A DNA stretch of 64,000 nt from Xiphophorus maculatus. Taxonomy: Eukaryota > Chordata > Actinopteri > Cyprinodontiformes > Poeciliidae. The notes under the pieces are model-generated. The model searched no databases and had not been told where the DNA came from. It saw only the letters and a list, made by a program, of their open reading frames with translations. A program made the translations under genes and the position numbers. This document shows positions 1 through 17,415 of this stretch, piece after piece (the stretch's first letter is position 1; each line of letters begins with the position of its first letter). The DNA lies in contig NC_036446.1 in assembly GCF_002775205.1 (NCBI RefSeq), positions 15,500,565-15,564,564 on the forward strand, in the 5' to 3' direction.

Positions 1-3000
1 TTCAGTTGGCTCACCAGCTCTTCCACCCTTTTAACCTTGTCTTTTCCTTGAATTATCACTGGATTTCAGTTACCTGCCTCTGTTTCCCAAAGATTGTTTG
101 AACACATTATTTTCTAAGTTATTTAATTCCTTCTCCAGCACCACAGACTTGTAACTTGATATAATTAGGTCCTTTGTTTTTTGCTCCTTATCAGTAATTA
201 TTCTTCTAGCACAAGTTGTATAGAGATGCATAATCTGAATCTTATGTTTCCTTTTGTGCACAGAATGCAATGCACTGGAAAGCAAGAGTTTATTCCACAG
301 AGATCTTTTCACAACTCACTGCTGCCAAATCTTGCATTCTGATATCCAGCCTTTGCAAGTGAGAAACCATAACATACCAGTGAAACTTGCGAAACACTTG
401 GGGAACATAAACATAGCATAAATGAACATATGCTCACACAACAGGTCTTGATGCTCAATTCCAATATTACAACATATGTATCAAGTCAATGACATGAAAG
501 TTTGATTGAAGGCGACATGACCGTTCTGACTGCAGACGATTTGAATTCTATTAAATCAGTATTCAATTTAGTACAACATATGGGACTCGCAAAAATCTTA
601 GTTTTTGGAGAGGGGAAGACTAGAATTGGGCCGTTCAGATTGCCATGAAAAACTTGGTTGTCACTCACTTAAGGGCAAAAAATCTGATCTTAGTCACATT
701 TGCCTGCTGTGTGAACTTAGACAAGACAGCTTGCCTATTACGTGTAAACTGCTTAATCTATTTCACATATTTGTAAGTTAGTAACCTGGTATCCAGTGGT
801 ACCAGATGTTTGGCTTCACCTTTTGAGATCCTCTGCAAAGGTTTCAGACTACGCTGTGTGTTGGCTGACGCTTAATGCTCTACTGTCCTGCTGTGAATAA
901 AATAAATCCCACGTTCCATTTACATCTGGTGTTTTCCAGACTGATTGAGATGCAAGTAGACAAGCCTAATAAAGACCCGTCACACTACATCTGGTTTTTG
1001 TCCATTAAAACATATAATGTCATAGGCAGGACAACAAACAGAACTTTACCACATTTCTCTTAAATCTCAGATACATTCACAGGGACTTGAAATGCATGTT
1101 ATTCAGACATCAACGTCTGAGTTGCACTTTTGTGGACTTATAGTAAGAAAGGTAAAGCTGTTTACAGAATTAATTCATGAAATTGTGTACAAGTACTTTC
1201 GCTGCTGGCGGCAAGTCACGCCAGGTCAGTGAGTGATCCTTCAATTTGTTTGGGGATGCACTGCATTTAGACAGCCAAGCTAATACAGAGACAAGTGCCT
1301 CAGCCATCTTCAATTGCTTTAAGTGCAATCACATGCTTCCTGCTCTCTGCATGCAACCAGTCTGATCATCTTGGTGATGAATGGGTCACTGGTAATGTTT
1401 GACACTACATGTTTTTGTAATTAGGCTACCTAACAACATTTTGCAAGCTATGATCCTTCTGTTGATTAAATTCAGGTCAGGGAAAACAGTAATTACCGGT
1501 ATGTCAAAGTTTTATTTGTGCTTAAATGCACTACAAATGGTGAGTGTGCATCTCTGATACTATTGTTTTAGTGCTTGTAGTAGTTATTATAACAATTGGC
1601 AATCCCAGTCCTAAGCTTAGGAGGCATTAAAATACCATCTCATTAGATTTAGTAGAACCTACTAGGTTAGTTGAAGTCACAGTTAGGTATAACAGTCATT
1701 ACAGATAAGTTGCAGGTTAGGATTTTTGAGGCTAACCTGCATGAATGTCTTTAAAAGATAAGAATGTCTGTGCGAACATGTGTTGGTGTTTTGTTTACCT
1801 TATGAATATATTATGCAGGTACTAAGGGCAGAAATAGCATTCACTTATCTGCCGGTTTGAAAAATAGTTTTCGTTTTCGACTTTGCATTTGCAACATAAT
1901 TACATATTAAAAGCAGCAAACAGCGAAGCTGCCAGAGTTCAAACTAAAGTCCTCAAATGGAGGGCACAAGAGAAAGGCCTGGTGTTTGAAGAACAAAAGA
2001 TGAGATTTCTTCTTGCAAGCTGATTCTAAATCACAAAAGTTAAAGCTTGCAAGCAAACGCTGGGATCAACCTTGGGAGACACTGAGGTGAACAACAATCT
2101 AAAAGTAAACATTATGAAAATTTCAAGGGGAACATAAAGTACGCAAAAACAATTATTTGAAAAGGCTTGTGCCATATTTGCTGTTCCAGGTGGAATGTTA
2201 AGGAACAAAGCAAAATCAATGTGGTCCTTTTATTTCTGATAAAGAGTTGGCAGTTCAGAGTGCTGTGGCTTGCAGAATCAAGAATAGAGAAACAAAGAGA
2301 AATGCAGCATATGCAACCTTTCTTTGTGTGATTGCGTTTTTTCATAAGAATCAAAGTCTCACTTGTTCTGTGTTTTCCTACAAGGTGCAAATCAGGCTAT
2401 TTTGTTGACATTCAGTCCACTGATATCACAAAAAGGAATGCAGAGAGAATCATAATTATGTGAATGTTTCACATTTGTATTGCCACACAAACGGCTCTTT
2501 TCTGCACTGAAATATCTTTTTAATTCAATGTAATCAATGTTGATGGCTTGTAATATGTCATGTGCTGCTTGGTAATCAATTAAGATGATGAGTAGACCTT
2601 TAAGAGATTTACAGCTACTTACACCTTTCCAAACTATTATTATACATACTGATTAGCTCTCTGTTTGTTTATCTATGAAGAAATCATCATAATGTATTCC
2701 ACTAACTCAATGGCAGGTCCTTGTTAGCCAATATTTATGAAAAAGCTTTTGTTTTTTTTACATTGCCTAGATTATACTATATGCTGGTTATAAACTCATA
2801 ACCTTTTACTTTGTAAAATGCATTTTTTATGTTTTGGAGAAGAACGTTTTGTTTTGTAGAAGTATGTTAATAATGTCTGTACATTTTAATGTCTGCATCA
2901 CACTGTTCTTATGATATAATAAATTGTACTTAATATAAACTGGGTTTCATTAAAGTGTCTTTCTGTGACTTTGTTGTAAACCTGTTATATTAGCTAGGCT

Positions 3001-5997
3001 GAACTCATCTAGATTTATAATCTGATGCATTTAGACCTATAAACATATAACTGTGTTACTCAAATATCATGTGTCAGATGATGTAACTTGTCAAGAATCA
3101 AAAAAAGTTTGTGTCAGGTTGAGTTTAGAGCAACTGCGATGACACAAGCGCTACTTTTTATAAATAATTATTGTCCCTCATTGATATGAGCTGCTTGTAT
3201 TAAACCTAACAACCTCCATTTCTGAATATTTCCTCTTTGCCTTCAAATTATCATCATCTAACCGATTTTCCACTGATGATGAGCTGCAGCTCCGGCAGAT
3301 TATCCTTTCTCAAAGCACGGCTCCTTTTCATCCTCTTCAGCACCTCTCATGCACCGAGCCATTCAACAAATGATACACCCCTCCTCACTCAGTTAGGGTG
3401 CGCCACTCTTTGAAGTTAATGAGTCAATACAATCAGTCCTTTCGCTTTTAATTAGAAAACAGTCAGAATGATTACATTTTTAATTGAAGCTGTCATTTTT
3501 AATTAAGATATGACATCCTTGAGAAGCCTCTCTCCATTCTCAACCCTCCATACATTTGTGTATCAAGAGTCTTTTTATAATGTTCCACCCATTTTGCTTC
3601 CTGGTCTTTCTACTCTTTTTCTCCCACTCTCTTGCTGTCGGGGATCCAACTAGCTGCTGGCAAAAATATTTATGTTGTAAGGAACATCTTTTGCTTTCAT
3701 TGTGGGGTATATTTTCAGTCTTATCTTATTCTGATCAGTTTATTCTCTAGTTCCCCAGCGCGGCTGTTCCCACTCTTTTTCCCATTACCATCCCATTGTA
3801 GCCCGGGGCTTAATTCATAACAGATTTGGTTTGTTTGACTGCCTGTTGAAGCAACATTAATGTAATTTTCTACAAAGCTATCGCTTAAACAGGAGAAACG
3901 GAGATTTTGCAGACAGTCTAGAAAAGTAATTAGGAAAAATGTTTAGTTTTTGATGCAATTCTTACAATTGTTCTTATGTATTATTTTCTGCAGAGAGTAG
4001 TCTGCAGACTGGATATTTCACAAAGCCAACACAGAAATAGAATAATTGGAGACATGTCTTTCTGTTCAGTAGGCATTGCTTTCTCTCCTAAAACTGCCTA
4101 GCCATTAAGAAAACACAAAGGTTAAAATAAATCACTTTTTTCTTGCTTGCTTCAGAAATGCCACATACATTTAATTCACTCAACCATGATCTCTTCACCC
4201 TGCTCAGCCAGTTGTGATTTATGACCTCATAAAAACATATTTACAGCTTTAGGAATGGAAAACAGCCAATCATGTTTTCTTTTTTTTTAATGTAAAACAG
4301 AAAAAGTTATCCCTGACTGCAAAAAAGGATACACTCATAATGTGAATGTGTGTGCTGGGACTGTGAACGGACTGGATCCAATAGGTTGTGTAAAACACTG
4401 CAGAAAAACTCACCCCTGCAACCCAGTGGCTTTTACAGCCAAACCCCAAATTTTTTTTAGGCAATTTTATTACGTTCAGATAATCCCGACTCAAATGACA
4501 AAATGTATTTATTTATTGTTAAATGTAACAAACATTTAGCGTCAACATTTTATCTCTTATCCAAAATGTGTCTCTAGCTTGAAGATAGGTCAGGGGTTCC
4601 AGGCTTGTAAATTACTGTTGATACAATTACACCTTTTAGGACATTTAAGTTCCCCGATAGGGTTCTTAAAGTCACATGAGTCTTTGACTCACTCGGTTAT
4701 TTGACATTAATTGCTCTGCTACTGACATTAACAGCCTGTTAGTGTGATTGTTTTCCTGCAATTTAAAAACTTGACTCTACCAACTCAAATTCATAATTAA
4801 ACAAGCCTTTTGAATGCAAAACAAGACGAGGAGACAATTTGCCTTCTGTTTATGCACTAAGCGTTGCCATGTCTGATATTATTAAGAAGCTACACCAGCA
4901 ATTTAAATATGGGTTATCCATCCCAGTCTTTGTCTCTCATACATGAAAACATCACGGTTGCCCCAAATTTAATTTTACTAAATTCAAAACAAGATGGGTC
5001 CCAAAGAACACTTGCTCAGTTTTACAGACCAAAAATAAGCGTGAATTCCAATCAAAATGGATTTTGTTATATTTTGGATTGTCTGACACAGGATTTTTGT
5101 TGTTGTTGTAGAAAACTACCTCCAGCAAATCCAAAGGTTTTAACATGAAGAAAACCCACCTTCTGAATAGACCTGAAATGAAAACTTTTGGCTGGGCTGT
5201 GTGTCCAGTCAGGTACTGGATTGAGCTGTTGGGTCCATGTGAGCTATAATGGTGTTTCGCCTGCCTGAACCAGTTCCAATAGCCATTCTTTCCATTCCAT
5301 TAATTTTCACACAAAGGGAGTTGACTATAAATCTGTTGCCATTATTCTTCTTCCACTACCCTGTGACAATTTAATAAACTGGAAAAAAGTTTCTGATTTT
5401 TCAGTATTTGAACTGCCAGTCACTGATTAGAGCCAATCACTGCAAAATTTGAGAATCCCAATCACTGGCTGACTGACTGACTAATTCCTATGGAGGCATA
5501 TTTGTTTCTTGATTAACGCAATCAAAGAAAAGAGCTATCCTAAAAAAAAGTTTTAAAAAGAAACCTATTCAAAATTGATCTGATGCTGAATAGTTTTAGC
5601 TTTTGAGTCAACAAAATAAAATGTTAAAACTGTTGAAATAAAATTCTTCTAAAAGGGGCTATTCCTAATTCATTTATTTATAACCAATTAAAGCTGCAAA
5701 ACAATGGCTATTGGTAATATAAAGAGAAGACAAACTGTGGTAGCATCAACCATCTTCTACAATGTGGTTTGTTGACGCAGCAGCTTATCTTCAGCTGAGA
5801 GGAAGCAGTTAGATAAGATCAATGCAGGTGGGAGACAGAGGAACTCTGGCATCACTTGTCATATTACATCAGTGTTGGACGATGTCTTCCAACCCGTACA
5901 TGAAGCTGTTGCAAAACCAGAGAGTTCCTTCAGTGACAGACAGAGAATGACAACATCCTAAATACAAAGATACTAAAGAGCACCATTGCAGATCCTT
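1..5997. other. Non-coding stretch, no gene recognised
   Basis: I see no open frame with family resemblance and no exon flanked by convincing splice sites on either strand. The sequence is AT-rich with short A/T runs. Parts near 3,230-3,450 look less repetitive and could be conserved non-coding sequence, but this cannot be judged from one sequence. Confidence 0.6.
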
Positions 5998-6365
5998 CAC
6001 AGCAAAAACACAAAATTGTACAAAAAGTATTTTTTTTAATGCAAATATGTTAGTACACGTGAAATAAGACAAAACTAACTTTTCAACAGATATGGGAGCT
6101 TGTTTGAAATAAATGATTCCTTATTATTGATTTTAAAAAGTGCTAGTTTCACTGGCAGATTATTTCACTTATAACTTGGGAAAATGTGCTGTTAAGAGTG
6201 AAAGAGTGTGGGAATTTTTTTTATTATCAATATCAAGAAATTATTTACCTAAAACAAGCTAATAATTCTTCTTAAAAAGTTACCTGTAAGTCAGTTTTAC
6301 CATTTGTTTTAAATATACTGATACATTTTTACTAGATAGACCAATAAGATGTTGTTTTTGCAGTG
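5998..6365. mobile_element. hAT-like non-autonomous element (MITE), copy 1
   Basis: The ends are inverted: the left end reads CAGCAAAAACACAAAAT and the right end closes with TTGTTTTTGCAGTG. The interior shares long stretches with a second copy at 53,176-53,552, for example the segments around GAAATAAGACAAAAC and GGCAGATTATTTCACTTATAA. There is no coding capacity. The match to a common fish family is from memory; the assignment to hAT rather than another DNA-transposon superfamily is tentative because I see no clean 8-bp target duplication. Confidence 0.65.
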
Positions 6366-6439
6366 TTCCTCCCAGCAGCAATCAGACTTCATAACCATCA
6401 CTGCTCCAAACAAGTTCAATAAGTGTTTTTTACATCCTT

Positions 6440-6545
6440 GCTGCTATTTAGACTTAGACTTAGACTTGGACTGACTTTATTGTCATTTTGCATGCACAGG
6501 GTGTATACAGAACGAAATTTTGTTGCATACGGCTCAGGACAATGT
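6440..6545. repeat. Retroposon 3'-tail-like fragment
   Basis: The segment holds a short tandem GACTTA repeat followed by GACTTTATTGTCATT and ACGAAATTTTGTTGCATAC. This resembles a tail sequence scattered widely in fish genomes. A shorter related piece occurs in the opposite orientation at 31,938-31,990. I do not assign a family name with certainty. Confidence 0.45.
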
Positions 6546-9500
6546 TTTGAGCTTTGCAGAATATTTGCAGAATTTTCTTCTTGTTTCAGTTTTAGTTTTT
6601 TATTGTGCCCTGTCCAGCAGTGTAGCAGTCAGAATTGTCTGAATGTCAAAGAGAAGCTGAACAGATTTACTTTCACAAGTGGAGCATTACGCTTTCACTG
6701 TATCACCATCCAGCAGCCACAGCGATGAGTCCACTAGGTTGGGCTCCTTTTGACATGCAATTTTTAATAACTGTGCAGTACATTTTTCTTATGTTGTAAA
6801 TTTGCTGTTATAGTACAGCAAATTTCATATATTCTTTAACTTTCTGTATTTTAACTTATCTTTGTTATGCTGGCTGCTCGTACACCTGAATTTCCCCACT
6901 CTGAGACATTAACTGATATTGCTGTTTTATTTCTATTTTATTGTACTCTAAATTAAATCTGACAAATGCTGAAGTTTTTTCTAGATTTATATATCACAAT
7001 TATTTGACTGCAGGAGTGATGTTTCAGAAATATCATTGCTACTTAAATGATTGACATGCCTATTTATTCTCAATGAACAACAGTTCGAACTGCATAGTCT
7101 GAAAAGTCCAACTCAGCTTGCTGTCAATGTTAGCTTGGACAAAAGTTTATAGTAAGTCAGAGTTCAGAAGGTCGTTCTGAGATTGGCAGTCAGTAATGGT
7201 CTCTAATGGGTCTGGGGTTTTGGATGTCGGGTGGTTCCACACATCACTCGGTGAGGTGTAGCAAAGTGTGAAATGCAAACAACCCCACCCCCAGCCTGTC
7301 TCATGACTGGAGCTGCTTTCTCTTTTCAAGCATTTAACCATTTCATTGAAGAAAAGAGCAATTTACATTTAAAGTTTAGACCCATTACCAAGCAGCATTG
7401 AAATTTACTGCTTATTATGACTTTCTGGATCTCAAAATTGATTTAACCCTGGGAAAATGAGTAAAATTAGTATATAGTTATCTTATCTTAGGAGACGCTG
7501 ACTTGTTGAAGGCAATTACAAAGAGCATTAAAACATTGCTTAGAAAAAACAATGAGTGGAACTTAGTTTGTTTTCTGACTGAATCTAAAAAAGCTTTTGA
7601 AAGGTCAAATCTGTGTGCGCTGCAGTAGCTGGGGCACATCAGAAAACAGCGTCACTAAGGGGAACTGGAAAAATGTCCCCTTCTGTGATATGTGAGTGTG
7701 TTGGTTTACAAAAACAATAAGGTAAAAAAAAAAAAACAGAGAATTTTTCTTCCATCAGTGCTGACTGACAGTCATCTTATGTGAGCCAAATTTACATCTA
7801 AATCGAAAGCACTCAGAAACCACATAATATTAACATCTCACACAGATTTCTTTTTTACACAAGAAAGGTACTATTCTTTATATACACGATTATTTTTTGA
7901 TGTGTGTACAATTCACATTCCATTAAAACCACAGGATTTACAAGGACATACAGTAAGTGCAGGGCGTAGTTTTTTTTTCTTCTGCAGTGTAAAAGCTTGG
8001 TTGCGTAAATACAGTAATTATCAGTCATTATATCTGCACCCTGAGCCTCTATGCCTCAAAAATGCATGACTTTCTCTGCACCTCTCTGCCTCCTTCCTCT
8101 CTCCTTTTCCTCTGCTGAACCTTGAGGAGTGGCTGGCTGTGGCTCTTTGCAGTCCATTTCCTGGTGAGGAGGCTCTCAAGTGCAACCCTAGCCATTATTT
8201 GCCTGCACAATGCTGTATTCTCATTAACTCTTATCAAAGTTCATCTTGCATCCAAATGCTGTGGGAAGCTCAACACTGACTGCTCTGAAAATAGAAAATA
8301 AGGGAGAGAGAGAGAGAGCGAGAGTGTGAGGGGGAATGGTGTAGATAAAAGAAGGGCAAATAATTGTTTAACAGTGATTGAGGATGAGCATAATCATTGC
8401 AGTCCTTTGACTACATTGAGATTAAACAGCTTTGATGCATATTTCTCATGTTTTCTGTAAACAAGTGGATGCTTTTGTCCTCGTGATTTTTTTTTTCTAA
8501 ATCTGAAAAGCATTTAGAGAAAACTTAATTAAAAGCAAAAACATTTTTGATAGAATTCAGAATCTTTATTAAATCTTACTCTCATAATAGAAAGCCCTGG
8601 TGTTATTTGCTTTCAGTACATCAGTGGAAAAGAGATGCAAAAGCTGGGACAGAAAGCGAATAAATAGGAAATGTGAACACTCTGTTCCACTTCTGGTAAA
8701 CAGTCGCTGAATAAAGACATGAGATGAGTGCTGAGTGCGGTCCCTCCTTGATTTGTAAAGATGATTAGAAACCCACACGGTAATTCTGTCTGTATTATTT
8801 CCCCCTCCTTATAAAAATAAACGGTTACTCCTCCGCTTGTATCATCAGATCCCCACAGTACAGCTGGAGTTCCTCATTCAGATGTAAAGAGCGATAATTG
8901 GAGGCTGATTGCAGATATATGAGGGCTTTCATCTAAACTCCGGTTTTATAATATCACATGTGAATTGGAGATTTCTGAGGCGGGACTTGAGATCTACCGC
9001 TCTATTTTCCCATTTGTGGAAAGGACACTAAAAATGCGAAAAAGAAACATGCTTATTTTATCTCAAATAACATCATATTAAAGTTAACATCTTAATAATA
9101 ACGTACATTGAGATTTAATTATTTTTGATCAAAACCCTGATTTAATCTCAGGTGTAAACTCATGTTCACAGAACTGAATTTATATTTACATGATCAAATT
9201 AGCTGCGTTTGTGGAAAATGTATATCGTAATATTACAAAAATCATGGGAATAGTGCAATATTAGATCAAAGTGTAGCAGTTTCGCAGCAAATATTAAGAA
9301 AAACCTACAAAGAAAAAAATATGTTTATGTTTGGTCATGTTCAGACCTGGTAGTTCACAATTTTCATGTTTAAAATCAAGCAATATTTTGAAGAGGGCAA
9401 AAAATACTTGACTGTAAAAACTCAGGAACGTATGCATATGTGATGCATATTTCCCTATTTTTCCCCTTTTGGTTTTACTTTTCACTGACCTTTTTATCTT

Positions 9501-11769
9501 TATTGTTTAAAGATATTCAAATTTCTCAGTAATTAACAGTTTTATGTTAAATATTCACGTGGAGACACACACCATCTTGTAGCTACACATATATTGAGGA
9601 CTGATATTGAAACTGGAGCATATTTAAGACTTTTTCATGCCAATAGGATTATTACATTTAAGGCTCAGTATGAACGTCCAAGACCTCACATAAACCCTGC
9701 TCGAGGTAAACATGTCGTTAAAGAGCACTGTTGCCCTTTGTAGCGATTTGTTTTGGCAGCAACACTTTTTAAAGCAAATTAATTTGGCCAAATGTCTTTA
9801 TTTAAACTTGTGGGTCACAGAGCTGGGCAGCACATGTTCAGTTTGCTCACAGCTCAACCGAGCAAACACTTTGTGGACCTTTCACCCGCTGTCGGGACTC
9901 TGCTTCAGCCGGCAGATAAATACCCAGAGGAGACTGTCTAATTCACTAAATGCCTCCAAAACTGTAACCATGATGTATTGGGTTGAAAAATATTTTTGGC
10001 TTTCCCCGGACCTATTTCCACTGACTCGCATATTAAAGCATTTTTAAATTGGCAACTTGTGCTACTAAAGCTGTGCTGGTTAAGTTATTTAGTGCACACT
10101 GGCAGTGACCCTGTAAAAATCAGGTCTGCAAGAAGAAAAACTAGTTTACAGGATTAGATGTTGTTTGAAAAAGCAAAAATACAACAAATTGTGTGTGTGT
10201 GTCTGTGTGTTGCTCTGTCTGTGTGCTTAGAGAGAGTTTCAGGTCTACAGGATGGCACTGTTTGCCTGCTCCCACTTTAATTGGCTGCTGGCCCCTCAGC
10301 CTTGCATGAATGGAGAGTCATTTAGAGACCTTTCACTCTCGCAGAGGATTGTCGGCTGCCGCTGAAGGAGAAATTGCATTCCTGTTTCCATACAATAGCT
10401 GGACTGAGTTGGAAGGGCCAGGAGTATCACTGTCATTATCATGACAATGGAAGCTAATTCCACTGCCACCAGCGCCATTCTGAAACCCTCTGCTGCGGCG
10501 CCGGCTTATCGGGGGGCACCATGAGAGCAGCAGGAAACCGAGCGAGCAAATCATATGAGGCAAATACTCGCTCATTCACTGTACACTCTCAGGCAGACTC
10601 TTAGACATTCTGCACTCGCAATCTTTGTAGACAGCCAAGAACTAACACATCAGCAGAAAGAAAAAAAAAAGAAAAAGTTTATTACACAGCACATCTCATT
10701 TAATGACACAGTATGAGGTCAAGCTTATTCTGCCTCACTCAAATACCCGCAGCTCTGGAGATGTCCTTGTCGAATCGCCGTTTATGTGTTGGAAGAAAGA
10801 GGGGCAAGAATACACCGTGAGTTATTTTACATTAGTTGTATGTTTTTGTGTGATGAGTCAATTAGAGGTATCACACACTTTCAGAGACAGAAATTTGAGA
10901 AATTGAAACTCTGTGGAGCATAAGTGTAATTAGTAGAGTTTAAACTTGTGAGCTTGTTGCTGTTTTTCATTTGCATCATTTCACCGCTGTGTCTGATGGT
11001 CTTTCACTCGTTTCTTCGTATGCGTCATCATCTGTCATTCTGAAGTCTCTTTCTCTGTTCATCAAGAAGACAGAGTGATTTTCACCTCACATTGCTACAG
11101 AGGTGAAACCTTTAACTTGGACCCTGTTTTCCAAGAGTTTGAAAATAAAATGTTGAAACTATGGTTTTCTGAGAACTCCATGACCAGAAGCTCAGTGGAA
11201 AGCTGTAGGTCGATTAAACAGAGACAACATCTGTGTCAGTTTGTTTGTACACGCAAACAGACTCGGATTGTTATTGTGAGTGTTGCGTGATAATTGGAAA
11301 GATGCTTACAGAGGCAGGATTTTTTGCTTACAGACTTAAATTAAAGTTCTCATTCATTGCACTTAAATAACCTCTCCTATAAAAATTGAAACCCAGATGC
11401 AGTGGTTTTTGTTAGAGTGGGAAAAAAATCTCATGAAAAGAAATGGTTTTATTTACAAATCAAAACGATCTTTATTAATGTCACTCCAAGTTATTTCTGT
11501 GCAGTACATGTTACTGAAGCATATTTGTGACTCATTCACTGCCATGCAAAAGCTTCCAGATTTCCTCTGGTTCTTACTTCTTTTCTGTGGAAATGCCAAA
11601 ATCTTAAATCTAAGTTTTAATATTGGACAACGATAACCAGACAGACAAAAAAATTACATTTATTCATTAGTAGAAATAATATATGTAATTGCCTTTATGT
11701 CGAATCATGAATTAACTACCAGTTAATCACATTTTTGGTTAAATTTTCAGGCCCATTTGTACCAGACCT
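6546..11769. other. Non-coding stretch with short microsatellites
   Basis: No gene is recognised. There are small GA-rich (about 8,303-8,325) and GT-rich (about 10,191-10,212) microsatellites. The stretches at 8,790-8,960 and 10,240-10,560 are GC-richer and of high complexity without open frames of interest; they are candidates for conserved regulatory DNA only. Confidence 0.5.
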
Positions 11770-11860
11770 CCAAACAGAGGCGGTCCTAGCCTGTTAGGCA
11801 CCCTGGGCAAACAATCCCACCGGCACCCCTAACTCCCTAACCCTCACTCCAGTTTCGTGG
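11770..11860. repeat. Possible dispersed repeat fragment
   Basis: The wording GGCGGTCCTAGCC...GGCACCCTGGGCAA resembles a dispersed fish repeat I have seen often, but I cannot name its family. Only a short piece is recognisable. Confidence 0.3.
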
Positions 11861-14285
<2,425 letters not shown>

Positions 14286-14536
14286 TCACCTGCAGTGTTA
14301 CTTACAAGAAAAGAAAGAGCTGTTTCAATGTTGAACTCCAAACATCTGCTCATTTAAAAATAATTATCTCTTAATTAACAGGTAGCATTATTATTCAACT
14401 ATGCTACAAGAACAAAGAGCATAAATGTGAACCACTTATCAGTAAATCAGGAAATACTACTGTCCTCGGTTCAGAAAAAACCCAGCGTCTATACAGAAAC
14501 ACATTTTTTCACCTGCTGATGTGTTTCATTTGTTTA

Positions 14537-14743
<207 letters not shown>

Positions 14744-15089
14744 TTACCACTTTATTCATGTGCCCACTAAACGGCCTAAAACAGAAAGTAAACAGATGCA
14801 AACTAATCTGACCTGCTGTGTAGACTTATACCAATGTTTATTTGATGTGCCAGTGTGAATGGCTGCACCTATCCAGAAGTTTCTCGTTTCAAAGTTGGTG
14901 ACTTCATTGCTCGCCTCCAGCTCACTTACATAAAACACTAGGAGGTCCTGAACTTTCTGGCTGTGAATCTCAGCTAAAGTTCCCCCCAAGTCCCTGTTTG
15001 TTAAAAAGAAAAAAAAAAAGAAATGCATTGACTCAATGGTAGCGTAACTATCTCCATTTATTTGGCCACAGCTCTCTGTGATGCTACTA

Positions 15090-15275
<186 letters not shown>

Positions 15276-15734
15276 TCAAAATACAGTCTTAAATATTTTC
15301 CCACACTTGAAAGTATTTGTAAAAGCTGATGGACATCCAAGCATCCAACCGAACCGGATAATGTTTGGTTTATTTCTTATCTGTATTAATGGATTTATTG
15401 AATAAGCCCATTTTATTCAAGAAAATGTCAAACACAAGATGCCTCTTAAATAAGCAAAACGAGATTGCAAGATATAAGTGACATTAAAGAAACAGAATTA
15501 ACTCACCAACAAGGTTGCACTAAAAGAAAGAAAAAAAATAAACAGAGCTCTGTTGTATCATTATGCAACAATTTGATATTTTTCCCAGTGGTTTTGTCCT
15601 CGTCATGACATAGAATAAATGCTAAAATTGTGACTTTGCATAAGAATAGTGAACATCCTGCACTAGAGAGTAACATGTTTTGAAGTGATTTGTGTACATT
15701 TTTTTGATGAGTATTTATGCTTATTTTTTTGAGA

Positions 15735-15948
15735 GTCCTGGATTTGAATTTTGACCAGGGGTCTTTCTGCATGGATTTTGTATGTTCTCCCCCTGCATGA
15801 CTAGGTTCTCCCTGGCTCCTGCGGCTTCCCATGGTCCAGAAGCATTCATGTCATGTTAACTTGTCTGACTGCATGATTATTTGTTTTGATCATCTCTGTG
15901 TTGCCCTGTGATGGACTGGCAGTCTGTCCAGGATATACACTGCCTCTC
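15735..15948 (+). repeat. Degenerate non-LTR retrotransposon/SINE 3' fragment
   Basis: The segment follows a very common fish consensus: a GGATTTGAATTTTGACC start, then a TTTCTGCATGGATTTTG block, GTATGTTCTCC, a TCCCATGGTCCAGAAGCAT block and TGCCCTGTGATGGACTGGCA. It has diverged and carries gaps. It lies in an intron of the clec18-like pseudogene. I believe the family is the 3' end of an RTE/Expander-type LINE or a SINE that borrows it; this is from memory. Confidence 0.6.
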
Positions 15949-17220
15949 AATCAATCATTTCTGGAGACAGGAATAATCTAATTGATTCTTTCATTGGTAT
16001 TATTGACTTATTGTTAGCCGCTGTCTTAAGACACATAATATTTCTCAATACAAAATGATTACAAAATTCCAAATTAACAACAAAAAATCTTTGAGATAAA
16101 ATAAAAAAATAAAATTGCTGGAAAAAAACAAAATGATGTACACTAGGTACAGAATACAATAGCTCTTGGGAGGAGCCGGAAATTTGAACCTTAAGTTGAG
16201 ACTCCAAATGAACAGCAGGAAAATGTAACACAGACCGAGAGAATAAGAAATAAAATAAAAACATGTGGTTGAATGTGTTCAGAATCAGATATAAGGGAGC
16301 CCTGGGTCCAGCAGAGGACAGTGAAGGGATCCAAAAAGGTAAATTTATAGTTCCTGCTTTTTGTGCAAAATCTGTTTCAGAGGTGCTGCAGAAACAAGGC
16401 ATCAACCCCTTTCAGAGACCTGACAGTCGCTCCATAAATTCTTTAAACTGCTGCAAACAGTGCTGCAAAATCAAAAGCAGAACCTGCTGCACAACTTTCT
16501 GCCTCAAGCTATTAAAACTGGCCTGCTCTTCAGATTATGTTCTTTACTTTATGGCCATTATTGTATCTACACTGAAAAAAGAGAATGGAGCGCCAACTTT
16601 TAAAAAATGTAAAATCAAATTAAGTTCCTCCAAGCAAATGTTTTAAGTTTATTAAGCTGTCATGTTGAACAAATGTAAATAAAGTAAGTATGACAAACTT
16701 AATTCAATGACATGTAACAAATTAATATTTTTTTCTTAAGTTGGAGATCCATTCTCATTTTTCAGGGTATTTATTCTTTGCTCCCAGTCATTTTTGATGA
16801 CCCCAGGTATACACTCCCATTTGGTTGCATGATATTTATTGTATTGAATGTATACAAATGTATATCTTAACCTGTAACGATAAGGTGGTTTTTGGTTCCT
16901 AAGCTGGTTTATTTTGACCTCAGTTTAACAAGTGAGAAATGTTTTATTTTGGGGGCGGTTTTCCCAGCAGTTAGTTGTAAAATATATAGAGTACTGTACA
17001 GGCTGTTAGAGTTCTGTTGCAGCCTGGTGAGGTTAACATTCAAAGGAATTTAAAGAAAAAATAAAATAAGACAAGCTGGGCTCACCTGCGCACTCAGCAC
17101 CACCGTAGCATCACATCACACACACAGGAGCATTGAAACGGCCGTGAAAACACTCCATGCTGCATCTTACTGTCCAACAGACAAGGCACATATAGATCCG
17201 ACTGTTCAGCTTTCTGTTTA

Positions 17221-17415
<195 letters not shown>

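Noticed and set aside
15947-16646. Overlapping 152- and 127-codon open frames on opposite strands
   Set aside because: They have no family resemblance and no splice or start context; they lie inside the clec18-like intron between the EGF and lectin exons.
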